A stretch of 64,000 nucleotides of DNA from Polaromonas sp. JS666 (GCF_900103405.1 NZ_FNHX01000012.1:1-64000), one strand, 5' to 3'; shown: positions 1-8,613, counted from the stretch's first letter. Notes: generated by a model not told the origin, from the sequence alone. Numbers and translations are program-made.

Positions 1-238
1 ACAACGCCGGCCCTGATCCGCTTGTCTCTGCGCTCCTCGGCCCAGCCAGGACGGGGCAATCGGGAGCGGGAACCGAATACCGAAATACCAAGAAGACAAA
101 TACAAACAAGGACACGCCATGGCGTGTCCTTGTTGCTTTAGGTATTCGGGGGGGGCTTCGGCTGTTTGGTATTCCTGTCCCCACCCCTTGTGTATGTGCC
201 GAGGAGCGGAGGGCCAGACGGATCAGGGCTGGCGTTGT
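1..238. repeat. Large imperfect inverted repeat with nested palindromes
   Basis: The 41-base arm at 1-41 pairs with 198-238; I count 35 of 41 complementary positions. Nested inside are a 9-base pair of arms (73-81 with 141-149) and a perfect 30-base palindrome at 105-134 centred on an NcoI-like CCATGG. The left arm starts at the first base of the window, so the element may extend further left. The nesting suggests a fold-back element (MITE-like) or a very strong bidirectional terminator for an upstream gene. I see no transposase and no convincing coding sequence here. The symmetry is read directly from the sequence; the function is inference. Confidence 0.7.
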
Positions 239-410
239 CTGAGCGAAGCGCAGCGTAGCGAGTTTAGCCAGACCCCGGCTGGACCGAGCACCGCAGGTTG
301 CCCCGGAGCGAAGCGCAGGGGACGCAGACACCAGGGTCGCCTTTCTTTTGCTTACTTTTCTTTGGCGAAGCAAAGAAAAGTGAGTTGCCGCCGGGCAACC
401 CCCGGCCAAC
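239..410. repeat. Dispersed Comamonadaceae-type intergenic repeat with hairpin
   Basis: This stretch contains GAGCGAAGCGCAGCGTAGCG-like and 'caccgcaggttgcccc'-like phrases, followed by a perfect 11-bp hairpin (354-364 with 371-381, loop GCGAAG) and then TTGCCGCCGGGC. From memory, this combination recurs between genes in many Comamonadaceae and some other proteobacterial genomes. There is no coding evidence: the reading frames across it are low-complexity and unlike any family I know. It may act as a transcription terminator or a repetitive extragenic element. From about 410 to 572 I see only the leader of the next gene. Confidence 0.55.
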
Positions 411-572
411 CACCCTCAGCAGAGAGAACAGGAAGACGATGAGTAAAAGGGGGGAGGAGGAGGGGCGCCCCCCCGCCGGAGCAAGACCCGGCCCACAATT
501 TCATTTGTAATGTTCCACCTCTGGGCGAGCAGCACCAAGAGGCATACCATCGCTGGCAGGCAAGGAGGAATC

Positions 573-3203
573 ATGAAAGGCCACGCCAGCATCAATCGCA
601 TTTACCGCCTGGTCTGGAGCCCGGTTTTCAATAGCTGCGTCGCCGTGGCGGAAAACACCAGCAGTCGGGGCAAGCTCGGCGCTTCCCTGGGGATGGCCGG
701 ACTGACGCTTGCCATGGCATGCCTTGCACCGCAGGCCAGGGCCGCCGATGCGGGCAATGCCAGTGTTGTCGCCGGCACGGGCAGTGTCTCGACGCTGGGC
801 AACACCACCACCATCAACCAAGGCAGCCAGCGCCTGGCGATCGACTGGACCAGCCTGTCAACCCGCGCCAATGAGGCGCTGGTTTTTAACCAGCCCAATG
901 CCCAGGCCATCGCGCTGAACCGCATCACTGGCAGCAGCCCGAGTGAGCTGCTCGGCAGCCTGACGGCCAACGGCCAGGTGTTTATCCAGAACCCGAACGG
1001 CGTGCTGTTTGGCGCGGGCTCGCAGGTCAATGTCGGCGGGCTGGTGGCTTCGACCCTGAGTATGAGCAATGCCGACTTCATGGCCGGCAGGCATGTGTTC
1101 ACCGGTTCGGGCGGTACCGTCGTGAATCGGGGAACACTCAACGCGGGGCAGGGCGGTTACCTGGCGCTGCTGGCGCCCGAGGTACGCAATGAAGGCGTGA
1201 TGACGGCCTCGCTGGGTACGGCATTGCTGGCGGCCGGCAACAAGGTCACGCTCAACCTCGACAACGCAAGCCTGCTGGGCTACAGCATTGACCAGGGTGC
1301 GATCAATGCCCTGGCGGAGAACAAGCAACTGATCCAGGCCAACGGCGGCCAGGTCTTGCTGTCGGCCAAGGCCGTGGACAGCCTGACCACAGCGACAGTG
1401 AACAACACCGGTGTCATTGAAGCCAAAACGATTCAGAACAAGGCCGGCCGCATTTTGCTGATGGGCGATATGGAGAGCGGTACCGTCAATGTGGGCGGCA
1501 CGCTGGATGCCAGCGCTCCCAATAGCGGCGATGGTGGTTTTATCGAAACCAGCGCGGCCCACGTGAAAGTGGCCGACGGCGCCGTCATCACCACGCTGGC
1601 CGCCAGTGGAAACCACGGCAGCTGGCTGATCGACCCGACAGACTTCACCATCGCGGCGGGCAGCGGCGGCCTGACCGGCAGCGGCATAGGCGCGACGACA
1701 CTGGGCAACAACCTCAACCTGGGCAATGTGGCGCTGGCCACCAACAATGCGGGCGGCAGCGACGCCGGCGACATCCACGTCAACGCGGCCGTGACCTGGA
1801 ACGCCGGCACCACGCTGACCCTGAGCGCCTGGCGCAACATCAACATCAACGCCTCCATCACCTCGCAGCACGCCAATGGCAAGCTGGCGCTGGAATACGG
1901 GCTGGGCGCGCTCAACGCGGGCAACACTGCGACCTATAACGTGCGCGCCACGGTCAACCTGCGGGCCGGCGACAACTTCAGCATCCGGCTGGGCAGCGAC
2001 GGCGTCACCGAACCCTACAAGGTCATCACCAGCCTGGGCGCGGCGGGCAGCACCACCGGCACCGACCTGCAAGGCATCAACGGCAACCTCACCGGCAACT
2101 ATGTGCTGGGCGCCGACATCGATGCGAGCTCCACGGTGAACTGGAACGCCGGCGCGGGCTTCGACCCCCTGGGCGGCGTGAACGCGCCGGGCATTTTCGA
2201 GGGACGTTTTGACGGCTTGAACCACAGGATCGGCAACTTGTTCATCAACCGCCCTGGCGACAACTTTGTCGGCCTCTTTGGCCTCACGCAAAGCACCAGC
2301 ATTCAGAACCTGGGGCTGGTCGGCGGCAGCATTACCGGCGGCGACTTTGTGGGCGCCATCGCGGGGCAGGGCTGCTGCACCACCTTCCGCAATGTCTACA
2401 GCACGGCAGCTGTGCAGGGCAGCGACTACGTCGGCGGCCTGGTGGGCGAGCTCAGCGACGGCGGCATCACCGACGCCTATGCCGGCGGCGCCGTGACGGG
2501 CAGTGACAGGGTGGGCGGGCTGGTCGGCAGTTCGGTGGACGGCACCATCACACGCGCCTACAGCACCGGCCGCGTCAGCGCCACCGGCATGGTGGGTGGG
2601 CTGGTGGGCGAGGAGTTCGGCACGGCGGTGACCAACGACAGCTATTGGGACATCGATAGCTCGGGCCAGTCCACCAGCGCGGGCGGCACGGGCAAGGCCC
2701 ACGGCCAGATGCTGCAGGCCGCCACCTTCAGCGGCTGGGACATCGCCACGCAGGGGGGCAGCACGGCCACCTGGCGCATTTACGAAGGCCAGACCGGCCC
2801 GCTGCTGCGCGGCTTTTTGCAGCCGCTCACGCTGCCCGATACCAGCGTGGCCTTTAACGGCGCGCAGCAGTCGGGCGTGGGCGCTGCGGGCGCCACGGCC
2901 GCCAGCGGTATCAACCCCGGCATCTACAGCGCCTGGTCGGGCCAGGAGGGGTTTGACATCACGGGCGGCAGGCTGATCATTCGGGGCGATGAGCCCCGGC
3001 TCCTGATCGACGAGGCCTACCGTAGTGCCATGGTTTACCTGGCGGGTGTCGGCCGTCCGGCCAATGCCCAAGCCGGCCAGGACCCCTGCGCCATGGCTGA
3101 TGCCTTGTCCGCCGCCGGGGTGGAGGCGGGCGACGAGGCCAGCCAAAAGGCCTTGGCCGTGCTGCAAGGGGCTTGCCGTGGTGCAAAGTCTCGAGGCTCC
3201 TGA
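573..3203 (+). CDS. Two-partner secretion exoprotein (TpsA), filamentous haemagglutinin N-domain, GLUG repeats
   Basis: This is a secreted TpsA-type protein of about 876 aa, probably exported by the TpsB encoded immediately downstream. I start at ATG 573 rather than 510 because AGGAGG lies at 563-568 and because residues 8-15 (INRIYRLVW-like) match the extended signal-peptide region typical of TPS proteins. A hydrophobic core and ARA cleavage site follow near residue 57. Residues ~60-200 form the haemagglutination-activity domain, with the family's QxxNPNGVLFG-like signature near residue 142. The middle is beta-helix-like and rich in N, G, T and S. Residues ~590-690 hold GLUG-type repeats (VGGLVG three times). 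It is short for a haemagglutinin, and I see no toxin domain at the C-terminus. Its role is probably adhesion or biofilm; the exact substrate is unknown. Confidence 0.88.
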   Translation: MKGHASINRIYRLVWSPVFNSCVAVAENTSSRGKLGASLGMAGLTLAMACLAPQARAADAGNASVVAGTGSVSTLGNTTTINQGSQRLAIDWTSLSTRANEALVFNQPNAQAIALNRITGSSPSELLGSLTANGQVFIQNPNGVLFGAGSQVNVGGLVASTLSMSNADFMAGRHVFTGSGGTVVNRGTLNAGQGGYLALLAPEVRNEGVMTASLGTALLAAGNKVTLNLDNASLLGYSIDQGAINALAENKQLIQANGGQVLLSAKAVDSLTTATVNNTGVIEAKTIQNKAGRILLMGDMESGTVNVGGTLDASAPNSGDGGFIETSAAHVKVADGAVITTLAASGNHGSWLIDPTDFTIAAGSGGLTGSGIGATTLGNNLNLGNVALATNNAGGSDAGDIHVNAAVTWNAGTTLTLSAWRNININASITSQHANGKLALEYGLGALNAGNTATYNVRATVNLRAGDNFSIRLGSDGVTEPYKVITSLGAAGSTTGTDLQGINGNLTGNYVLGADIDASSTVNWNAGAGFDPLGGVNAPGIFEGRFDGLNHRIGNLFINRPGDNFVGLFGLTQSTSIQNLGLVGGSITGGDFVGAIAGQGCCTTFRNVYSTAAVQGSDYVGGLVGELSDGGITDAYAGGAVTGSDRVGGLVGSSVDGTITRAYSTGRVSATGMVGGLVGEEFGTAVTNDSYWDIDSSGQSTSAGGTGKAHGQMLQAATFSGWDIATQGGSTATWRIYEGQTGPLLRGFLQPLTLPDTSVAFNGAQQSGVGAAGATAASGINPGIYSAWSGQEGFDITGGRLIIRGDEPRLLIDEAYRSAMVYLAGVGRPANAQAGQDPCAMADALSAAGVEAGDEASQKALAVLQGACRGAKSRGS

Positions 3204-3452
3204 TGCGCCTGCGCCAGTGCGCTTTCCACGTCAAAGCCCTGGGCGTTGTCGTCTATGTCGCTAAAAATAGGGACATACAGGCCGGCCGCGCTCTGCGACA
3301 GTGCGGGAGCGGCGCATCTGCTGCATTTGCAGTATGGCGCCGCGGTCCGGGGATACAGAAAATCGTGGGATGCCGGGAGGACGCGGCTGGCGGCCCTGGG
3401 GTGGCGGCCGTTGCCGTGTGTAGCCGCGTGAGCGTTATATCGAAGTGAAACA

Positions 3453-5132
3453 ATGAAAACCAATTCCTTGCCTCTTTCCACCCTGGCCTCGGCGCTGTTG
3501 CTGGCAATCCACGGCGGCGCCTGGGCGCAGACCCCGCCCGACGCCGGCCAGGTGCTGCGCGACCTGCGCCAGGCCCCGGCGCTGCCGCCGCAGCAGGCCG
3601 CACCGTTGCAACGTATCGAGGAATCCGCAGACCTGAGCCAGAAGGGCGAGGCCAAGGTGCTGGTCAAGTCCATTGCCATCACCGGCAACCAGGAAATCCC
3701 CACGGCGGAGCTGCAAGCCCTGGTGGCCAGCCTGGTCGGCGCCGAGCAGTCGCTGAGCCAGCTCAACGCCGCCGCGCGCCGCATCACTGCCTATTACCGC
3801 GGCAAGGGTTTTGCCGTGGCCCGCGCCTTCCTGCCGGCGCAGGACATCACCGACGGTGCGGTCACCATCCGCGTGATCGAAGGACGCATCTCCAGCCACA
3901 AGATCAACAACCAGTCGCTGCTCAGCGATGAGCGCGCCCAGGCCTACCTGGGGCAGGTCAAGGACGGCGACGTCATCAAGAGCGACCAGATAGACCGCGG
4001 CCTGCTGTTGCTGCAGGACACGCCCGGCGTGAGCACCTCGCGCGCCACGCTGCAGCCTGGTGCGAGCGTGGGCACCTCCGAACTGCTGATTGAAGTGAAC
4101 CCCGCCAAGCCCTACAACGGCAACGTGGTGCTGGACAACTACGGCAGCCGCTACACCGGTGAGTTCCGCCTGGCCGGCACCTTCAACCTGGTGAGCCCGC
4201 TCAGGATAGGCGACCAGCTCACCGCCAGCGTGCTGACCGCCGGCTCCAACCTGAGTTTTGCGCGCCTGGCCTACCAGCTGCCCGTGGGCAGCGACGGCCT
4301 CAAGGTGGGCGCGGCTTATTCCGACATCCACTACAAGCTGGGCAAGGAGTTCGAAGCCCTGCAGGCCCACGGCACGGCGACCAGCACCAGCGTGTTCGCG
4401 GCCTATCCTTTTATCCGCAGCCAGTTCACGAACCTGAACGGCACGGTCTCTTACGAAGACAAAAGCCTGAAGGACTATGTGGACGGAACGGCCACCTTCA
4501 CGCCCAAGAAAGTCGGCGTTACCAGCCTGGGCCTTTCGGGCAGCCTGCAGGACGCGCTGGGCGGCGGCGGCATCACCAGCCTGGACCTCGGCATCGTCTT
4601 CGGCAAGCTGAGCATCAACTCGCCCACGGCCCTGGCCATAGACGCGGCCTCGGCCCAGTCCAACGGCAGCTACACACGCTTCAGCTATGGCGCCAACCGC
4701 CTGCAGCGCTTTACCGACAGCACCTTTTTGGCGCTCTCGGTGGCCGGCCAGACCGCCAGCAAAAACCTGGACTCGTCGGAAAAATTCTCGCTGGGCGGCA
4801 TCAACGGCGTGCGCGCTTATCCGCAGGGCGAGGCCAGCGGCGACGAAGGCTACCGCGCCACGGTGGAACTGCGCCACAACGTCATGCCCAATGTGCAGGC
4901 CACGCTCTTCTATGACGTGGGCAAGGTCACCATCAACCGCAATCCCTTTGGCGCGCCGGCCTCCAACAGCCGCAACCTGGCGGGTGTGGGTGTGGGCGTG
5001 AATGCCGCCTTGGGCCCGGTGCAGCTGCGTTCATCGCTGGCCTGGCGCACCGACGGCGGTTTGCCTACGTCCATCCCGGCATCGGCGGCCAAGCGGCCTA
5101 CCTTGTGGATGCAAGCTTCGGTCGCTTTTTGA
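3453..5132 (+). CDS. Two-partner secretion outer-membrane transporter (TpsB, FhaC/ShlB/HecB family)
   Basis: This 559-aa outer-membrane pore probably recognises the TPS domain of the preceding exoprotein and moves it across the outer membrane. Features in order: a cleavable signal peptide (residues 1-25, ending AWAQ); a proline/alanine-rich linker; POTRA domains (~65-210), containing SIAITGNQEI and a VIEGRI-like strand; and a 16-strand barrel. The L6-loop motif appears as GVRAYPQGEASGDEG near residue 452 (VRAY in place of the usual VRGY). The last residue is Phe, as expected for BAM-inserted barrels. It lies 249 bp after the exoprotein on the same strand. That gap has no gene and no clear terminator, so the two are probably co-transcribed. 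Confidence 0.9.
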   Translation: MKTNSLPLSTLASALLLAIHGGAWAQTPPDAGQVLRDLRQAPALPPQQAAPLQRIEESADLSQKGEAKVLVKSIAITGNQEIPTAELQALVASLVGAEQSLSQLNAAARRITAYYRGKGFAVARAFLPAQDITDGAVTIRVIEGRISSHKINNQSLLSDERAQAYLGQVKDGDVIKSDQIDRGLLLLQDTPGVSTSRATLQPGASVGTSELLIEVNPAKPYNGNVVLDNYGSRYTGEFRLAGTFNLVSPLRIGDQLTASVLTAGSNLSFARLAYQLPVGSDGLKVGAAYSDIHYKLGKEFEALQAHGTATSTSVFAAYPFIRSQFTNLNGTVSYEDKSLKDYVDGTATFTPKKVGVTSLGLSGSLQDALGGGGITSLDLGIVFGKLSINSPTALAIDAASAQSNGSYTRFSYGANRLQRFTDSTFLALSVAGQTASKNLDSSEKFSLGGINGVRAYPQGEASGDEGYRATVELRHNVMPNVQATLFYDVGKVTINRNPFGAPASNSRNLAGVGVGVNAALGPVQLRSSLAWRTDGGLPTSIPASAAKRPTLWMQASVAF

Positions 5133-5154
5133 TTTAGCGACTGCTTCCCCGGTT

Positions 5155-5391
5155 TCACTTCCTCTCTCCCTGGGAGCGAGTAGGGCTCGCACTCGTCTCG
5201 TGTGTAAGCGGCGCTGAAAAATAGCGCGCCGAAGTCTCCAGCACACGCCGCGCATTCACATCGATATCGCCGCAAGGCCGAGGCGCCTGCACATAAAAAG
5301 GCCAGGGCGCCGCGAGCGTGCGGCCCGCTGTTGGCGGACGGGCCGGCGGCGTGGCGGCCCGGGGCTGATAAGGGATGTGGGAAAGCTGCAT
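5155..5391 (-). CDS. Doubtful small ORF behind a LexA-like box
   Basis: A possible 78-aa protein that I do not recognise. The case for it is contextual: an AAGGA ribosome-binding site lies 5 bases before the ATG at 5391, and a LexA-like box lies about 62 bases upstream on the same side. The sequence is Pro/Ala/Arg-rich at the N-terminus (residues 1-30), with a better-mixed centre containing GDIDVNARRVLE. No membrane segment or known motif is visible. It could be a real SOS-regulated small gene, the decayed end of one, or a chance open frame in GC-rich DNA. It ends 23 bp beyond the convergent tpsB stop. Confidence 0.28.
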   Translation of the reverse strand: MQLSHIPYQPRAATPPARPPTAGRTLAAPWPFYVQAPRPCGDIDVNARRVLETSARYFSAPLTHETSASPTRSQGERK

Positions 5392-5452
5392 GTCTGTCCT
5401 TGAGGGCCCTGGTGCAGGGCGGTTTTGTTGTTCTGTATGAGCCGCCATCGTA

Positions 5453-5468
5453 CTGTATGTGCATACAG
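5453..5468. promoter_or_regulatory. LexA-like SOS box
   Basis: CTGTATGTGCATACAG matches CTGT-N8-ACAG, the LexA operator layout used in beta- and gammaproteobacteria. It is also near-palindromic in the spacer (ATGTGCAT), and flanking A and T extend the dyad. It could control the small minus-strand ORF at 5391 or something to the right. No recognised SOS gene (lexA, recA, imuA, sulA, dinB) lies next to it. Confidence 0.6.
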
Positions 5469-5918
5469 TTATCTACCCTGATTTACCCCTGGAAACAATG
5501 AGCCGAGGCCCTGCAGGCCGCACCTGCGCGCGCCTATATGCAAAGCCATTCAGGCGCCGCCTCATAAGTCAGTTTTGTGAAAAATTTACAAAAAATCGTT
5601 ACCTCTTTGTCCATCGGAAGACAAAGCGGCTCCCTGATTTTTAGTCTCCTACCTATTCTCGGCTCCATGTAAGTAGCACTTAAAAGCTACTAACAAATAA
5701 AACCTATCGGTTTTTATTAATGGAAAAGGCATCTCAATCTCGTTTGAGTACCACTTAAGGTTGAGATACCCGTCTACAAGGTAGTGAGGAGAGGGGCATG
5801 AGTACTTTGATACCAGTCTTCCGGTGGGGCCGCAGCTTTCCCACTCTTCCACCGATGAAGGCCCACAGGGCTTTCACCCGGAGGCCCGGCTGCCCTGGCC
5901 GCCGCGGCACCTTTGCCT
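5469..5918. other. AT-rich non-coding gap with three hairpins
   Basis: No convincing gene lies here. From about 5575 to 5770 the composition is much richer in A and T than the rest of the window. Three inverted repeats are visible: CTTTGTC at 5605-5611 with 5620-5626; AAAACC at 5699-5704 with GGTTTT at 5709-5714, followed by T/A-rich sequence; and ATCTCAA at 5731-5737 with 5761-5767. A 48-codon frame at 5499-5644 is basic and unlike anything I know, so I do not call it. The patch could be a regulatory RNA, terminators or a decayed insert. Confidence 0.4.
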
Positions 5919-6716
5919 TTATCTCCGCACCCCCCATTCGAGCTTGCCGCGCACCGTGACGGGATAGCGTATGGCCGCGGCATTGTCCGGGTCGCCGGGG
6001 CGCGTGGCGCTCAGGGTTACGCCGCGTGTTTCGCCGGGCAGTATGGGTGTGTTGGCGGGGGAAAATTCGAGCGCGGTGTTGGCGGCGTCGGTGCCGGTAA
6101 GGAAGCCGCCAATGCGGCCGTGGGCCGTGCCGCTGTTGCGCACCTGCAGGACGGGCGTGGGCTGGCCGTTCAGGGTCTGGACACCGGCGCCGGCGATGCT
6201 CAATTGCGGCGCGGCGCCCGCGATGGCCACATAGACCACGATGCCCAGGCGGGCCGAAAACGGAATGGGCGGGCCCGAGGCCATGCGGGTGAGCTGCTCC
6301 TGGCCTTCGAGCAGGATGGCGAAGCGGCACTCGCCGGCTGGGGCGTCGGGAGGCACGCTGACTTCAAAACGGAAACGGTAGGGGCGGCCGCCCGCCATGG
6401 TGAGTTCGCGCCGTTCGATGGCGACCCAGGGCCGGCAGCTGCCGGGCTGCAGCTCGTCGAGAAAGGTGGCGGCATTGTCCACGCCCAGGCGCCAGTCGGC
6501 GGTTTTGATTCCAAAGGTGGTGGCGATGGGCGATGCATTGGTGATTTCAATGACTTGCCGGCTTCGCTCGCCGGGTTTGAGTTCGAGCTCAAAACGCGGC
6601 GGTGACACCGCCAGCGCGAATTCGCCGGCCGCGGCGCAGGGTGCGGCCAACACCATGGCCAGGTAAAAAAGGCCTGCCGCGCAATGCCGGGCAAGCGCCA
6701 ACCGGGGGCTGCTCAT
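5919..6716 (-). CDS. PapD-like periplasmic pilus-assembly chaperone
   Basis: A 265-aa exported protein with a signal peptide (residues 1-30, ending AAAGE) followed by two Ig-like beta domains. Domain 1 (~31-155) begins FALAVSPPRFELELKPGE, the usual first strand and loop of these chaperones, and contains the conserved hydrophobic run after 'VIEITNAS'. Domain 2 (~156-255) carries LQVRNSGTAHGRIGG. In classical systems such chaperones cap pilus subunits in the periplasm and deliver them to an outer-membrane usher. It is the last gene of a five-gene minus-strand operon and overlaps the preceding gene by 4 bp (ATGA). No usher gene is present nearby. The family call is good; the partner assignment is inference from the operon. 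Confidence 0.75.
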   Translation of the reverse strand: MSSPRLALARHCAAGLFYLAMVLAAPCAAAGEFALAVSPPRFELELKPGERSRQVIEITNASPIATTFGIKTADWRLGVDNAATFLDELQPGSCRPWVAIERRELTMAGGRPYRFRFEVSVPPDAPAGECRFAILLEGQEQLTRMASGPPIPFSARLGIVVYVAIAGAAPQLSIAGAGVQTLNGQPTPVLQVRNSGTAHGRIGGFLTGTDAANTALEFSPANTPILPGETRGVTLSATRPGDPDNAAAIRYPVTVRGKLEWGVRR

Positions 6717-7198
6717 GGGGTATCGACCTCGAAATAAAACTGCAGGGACTGCGGGGACACCAAGGCCCGGCCGTCGGTCCTGAGCGTGAGCTCAATGGTT
6801 TCTTCCAGTGATGCCGTGCCGGCCAGGCCTTCAAACACCAGCGTGCGCGCGCCGCTGCGCACGCTGCCCGGCAGCAAACGACCCTGGGTGCGCCAGCTGG
6901 CATGGACGGGCTCGCCGGCCACGGGCGCAAGCCCCATATACAGTTTGACCGGCTGGTTCAGCCAGCGCGAGAGATTCAGGCGCAAGGCCACGCGCAGGCT
7001 GGCTTCCACCGAGTTGTCGGCTCCGCGGCCCGGCACCAGCTGGCGCCAGCGCATGGGAACGACGCCCTGGCTAACGACGGTGCCGCTGTCGTCCACACGT
7101 GCCGTGCCCGCGGCCGCGGGTTGCACGGCGCACAGGCTGGCCGCCAGCAGGCAGCGCGCCAGGACGGCGCCCGCCAGGCGCGGCGGCCGGCTCATCAT
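6713..7198 (-). CDS. Exported hypothetical protein of the chaperone/subunit operon
   Basis: A 161-aa protein with a signal peptide (about residues 1-30, ending PAAAG) and a predicted all-beta remainder without cysteines. I cannot name a family. It sits between the putative third subunit (4-bp overlap upstream, 7195-7198) and the PapD-like chaperone (4-bp overlap downstream). This tight coupling suggests it is a structural or assembly component, perhaps a minor subunit or an adaptor. The tail (SLQFYFEVDTP) ends on alternating hydrophobic residues, like a donor or terminal beta strand; that is only suggestive. Confidence 0.7.
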   Translation of the reverse strand: MMSRPPRLAGAVLARCLLAASLCAVQPAAAGTARVDDSGTVVSQGVVPMRWRQLVPGRGADNSVEASLRVALRLNLSRWLNQPVKLYMGLAPVAGEPVHASWRTQGRLLPGSVRSGARTLVFEGLAGTASLEETIELTLRTDGRALVSPQSLQFYFEVDTP

Positions 7199-7869
7199 GG
7201 CGCCGTCAGGGTGTAGCTGACCCTGCCGGTGAAGCTGCCCGATCCCACCAGCTGGGTGTTGGCGTAGCTGAACTGCAGGCAGCTTTCAAACCAGGTGTTG
7301 CGCGAGATGCCCAGCAGGGTTTGCGATGCGCCGCCGACAAATGTGCCGTTGGCGATCGTGGTCCCCGAGTCGGCGGTGCCGGCGGAGACCCAGGACACCG
7401 TGCTGAAAGCAATGGTGTTGCCGCTGGCGTTGGTCAGTGATGCCGGAGCCGTCGCGGTGAGCGCGGCGCTGGTGGCCGCCATGCCCGGCGTGCGGTAGAA
7501 ACCGCCGACATAGACCTGCGCGGGCACCGTGCAGAACGCGCGCCCGTTGTAGGGGCTGGCCGTTACCGTGCTGTCGGTGCTCATGGCAAGGGAGCCGGCC
7601 CCCAGGCTGGCCGCGGGAACGGTGACGCTGACGCTGTTGATGGTGGCGTTGTTGCCGGGCGTGCCGCCGGAACTGAAATTGCCCCCGGTCATGGTTCCCG
7701 CGCCCACTTGCAGAAACAGCGAGCGGGTGCCCGGTGTGATGCTGACGGAAAAAGCCTGGGCGCCGGTGCACAGCAGCGCGCTGCTGCATATATATGTGAG
7801 TGCGCTCCAGAAGGGCCGGGCGGCGCTGCAAGGGTAATGTGCAAATTCAGCCAGGGCTCGCATACGCAT
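7195..7869 (-). CDS. Exported beta-rich subunit-like protein (spore-coat-U/pilin-like)
   Basis: About 224 aa from ATG 7869; upstream codons to 7929 are open but lack a good signal peptide. An arginine-containing n-region, a hydrophobic core and a GAQAF-like cleavage site near residue 40 indicate export. The mature part is rich in Ser, Thr, Gly and Ala with alternating beta pattern, and carries two cysteines (in RAFCTVP and FESCLQF) that could form one disulfide. It resembles secreted subunits encoded beside PapD-like chaperones (Csu / spore-coat-U type), but I cannot confirm that domain by eye. The reading frame overlaps the next gene by 4 bp, indicating translational coupling. Confidence 0.65.
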   Translation of the reverse strand: MRMRALAEFAHYPCSAARPFWSALTYICSSALLCTGAQAFSVSITPGTRSLFLQVGAGTMTGGNFSSGGTPGNNATINSVSVTVPAASLGAGSLAMSTDSTVTASPYNGRAFCTVPAQVYVGGFYRTPGMAATSAALTATAPASLTNASGNTIAFSTVSWVSAGTADSGTTIANGTFVGGASQTLLGISRNTWFESCLQFSYANTQLVGSGSFTGRVSYTLTAP

Positions 7870-7941
7870 CGCTTTACGCCGGCCTGTCAGCCGGCAAAAC
7901 AATGGCCTCGTGGTTTGAGGCCATTGCAAGGAAGGAAAAAA

Positions 7942-8592
7942 TCAGAGCTGCGTGGCGGTGTAGGTCACGCGGCCATTTTTGGCGACCGTGCCGCCGTAGG
8001 TGCCTGCGGCGGGAATGCCTGTGTTGAGGTAGCTGTAAGTCCACTTGCCCTCGACACGAACCAGGCGGTTGGTGGCAGTCAGGGTGGAGGCCGTGCCTGT
8101 ACCGCCGGAAGCGCCGGTATTGAAGGCCGGATGGGTGATGGCTGCGTTGGTGAAGCCCGAGGTGGTGGCGGCCAGGGCGCCGCCCGTGACGCCGATCTGG
8201 CTCCAGGCAATGGTCTCGCCGGCCGTGCCAGTGGTCAGGGGGCCGCTGGTCGTTGAATTGAGGCTGACGTTGCCGCCGTTGCCGTACACCCGCACCGTCA
8301 CGGCGCCGGCCGTCAGGTCGCCGCCTACGCCGGCGATGGCGCTGGCGTCGCCCACATTGGCCGCGGGCACCGTGAAGGTCGTTGAGTCAATGGTGCCGTC
8401 GGTCGCGGTGTTGCCGGAGCTGGTACCGACGCGCAGGAACAGCACTTGCGGAATGACGATGCTGATATCCACCCGGCCCGTGGCGGTGGAGCCGACGATC
8501 GCCGGGGCGGTGTAGGTGGACTCGGCGTGGGCGGGGGCCACCAGCGATGCGGCGAGGCTCAAAGCGCCAAGGGGAAGAAGTATTTTTTTCAT
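7942..8592 (-). CDS. Exported subunit-like protein, tandem paralog B
   Basis: A 216-aa protein with a clean signal peptide (MKKILLPLGALSL..., ending AHAES), and AGGAG before the ATG. The mature chain has no cysteine and is Ala/Thr/Gly/Ser-rich with predicted beta strands (IVIPQVLFLRVG, VTVRVYGNGGN, GKWTYSYLN). It ends RVTYTATQL, alternating hydrophobics that look like a last beta strand. It is a close paralog of the gene just upstream (8614-9261). Likely a structural surface subunit whose folding depends on the PapD-like chaperone at the end of the operon. The family is not named with confidence. Confidence 0.75.
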   Translation of the reverse strand: MKKILLPLGALSLAASLVAPAHAESTYTAPAIVGSTATGRVDISIVIPQVLFLRVGTSSGNTATDGTIDSTTFTVPAANVGDASAIAGVGGDLTAGAVTVRVYGNGGNVSLNSTTSGPLTTGTAGETIAWSQIGVTGGALAATTSGFTNAAITHPAFNTGASGGTGTASTLTATNRLVRVEGKWTYSYLNTGIPAAGTYGGTVAKNGRVTYTATQL

Positions 8593-8613
8593 GACGGCTC
8601 CTGTTATTGATGT

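Noticed and set aside
858..3167. Long open frame on the minus strand opposite the exoprotein gene (769 codons)
   Set aside because: It is antisense to a gene with clear ESPR and haemagglutination domains; its protein is repetitive Val/Gly/His/Ala/Arg typical of GC-rich shadows.
5499..5644. 48-codon frame to the right of the LexA box
   Set aside because: Very basic, no known motif and only a weak ribosome-binding site; too little to call a gene.
5649..5852. 67-codon minus-strand frame in the AT-rich gap
   Set aside because: No ribosome-binding site or family; covers hairpins, more likely non-coding.
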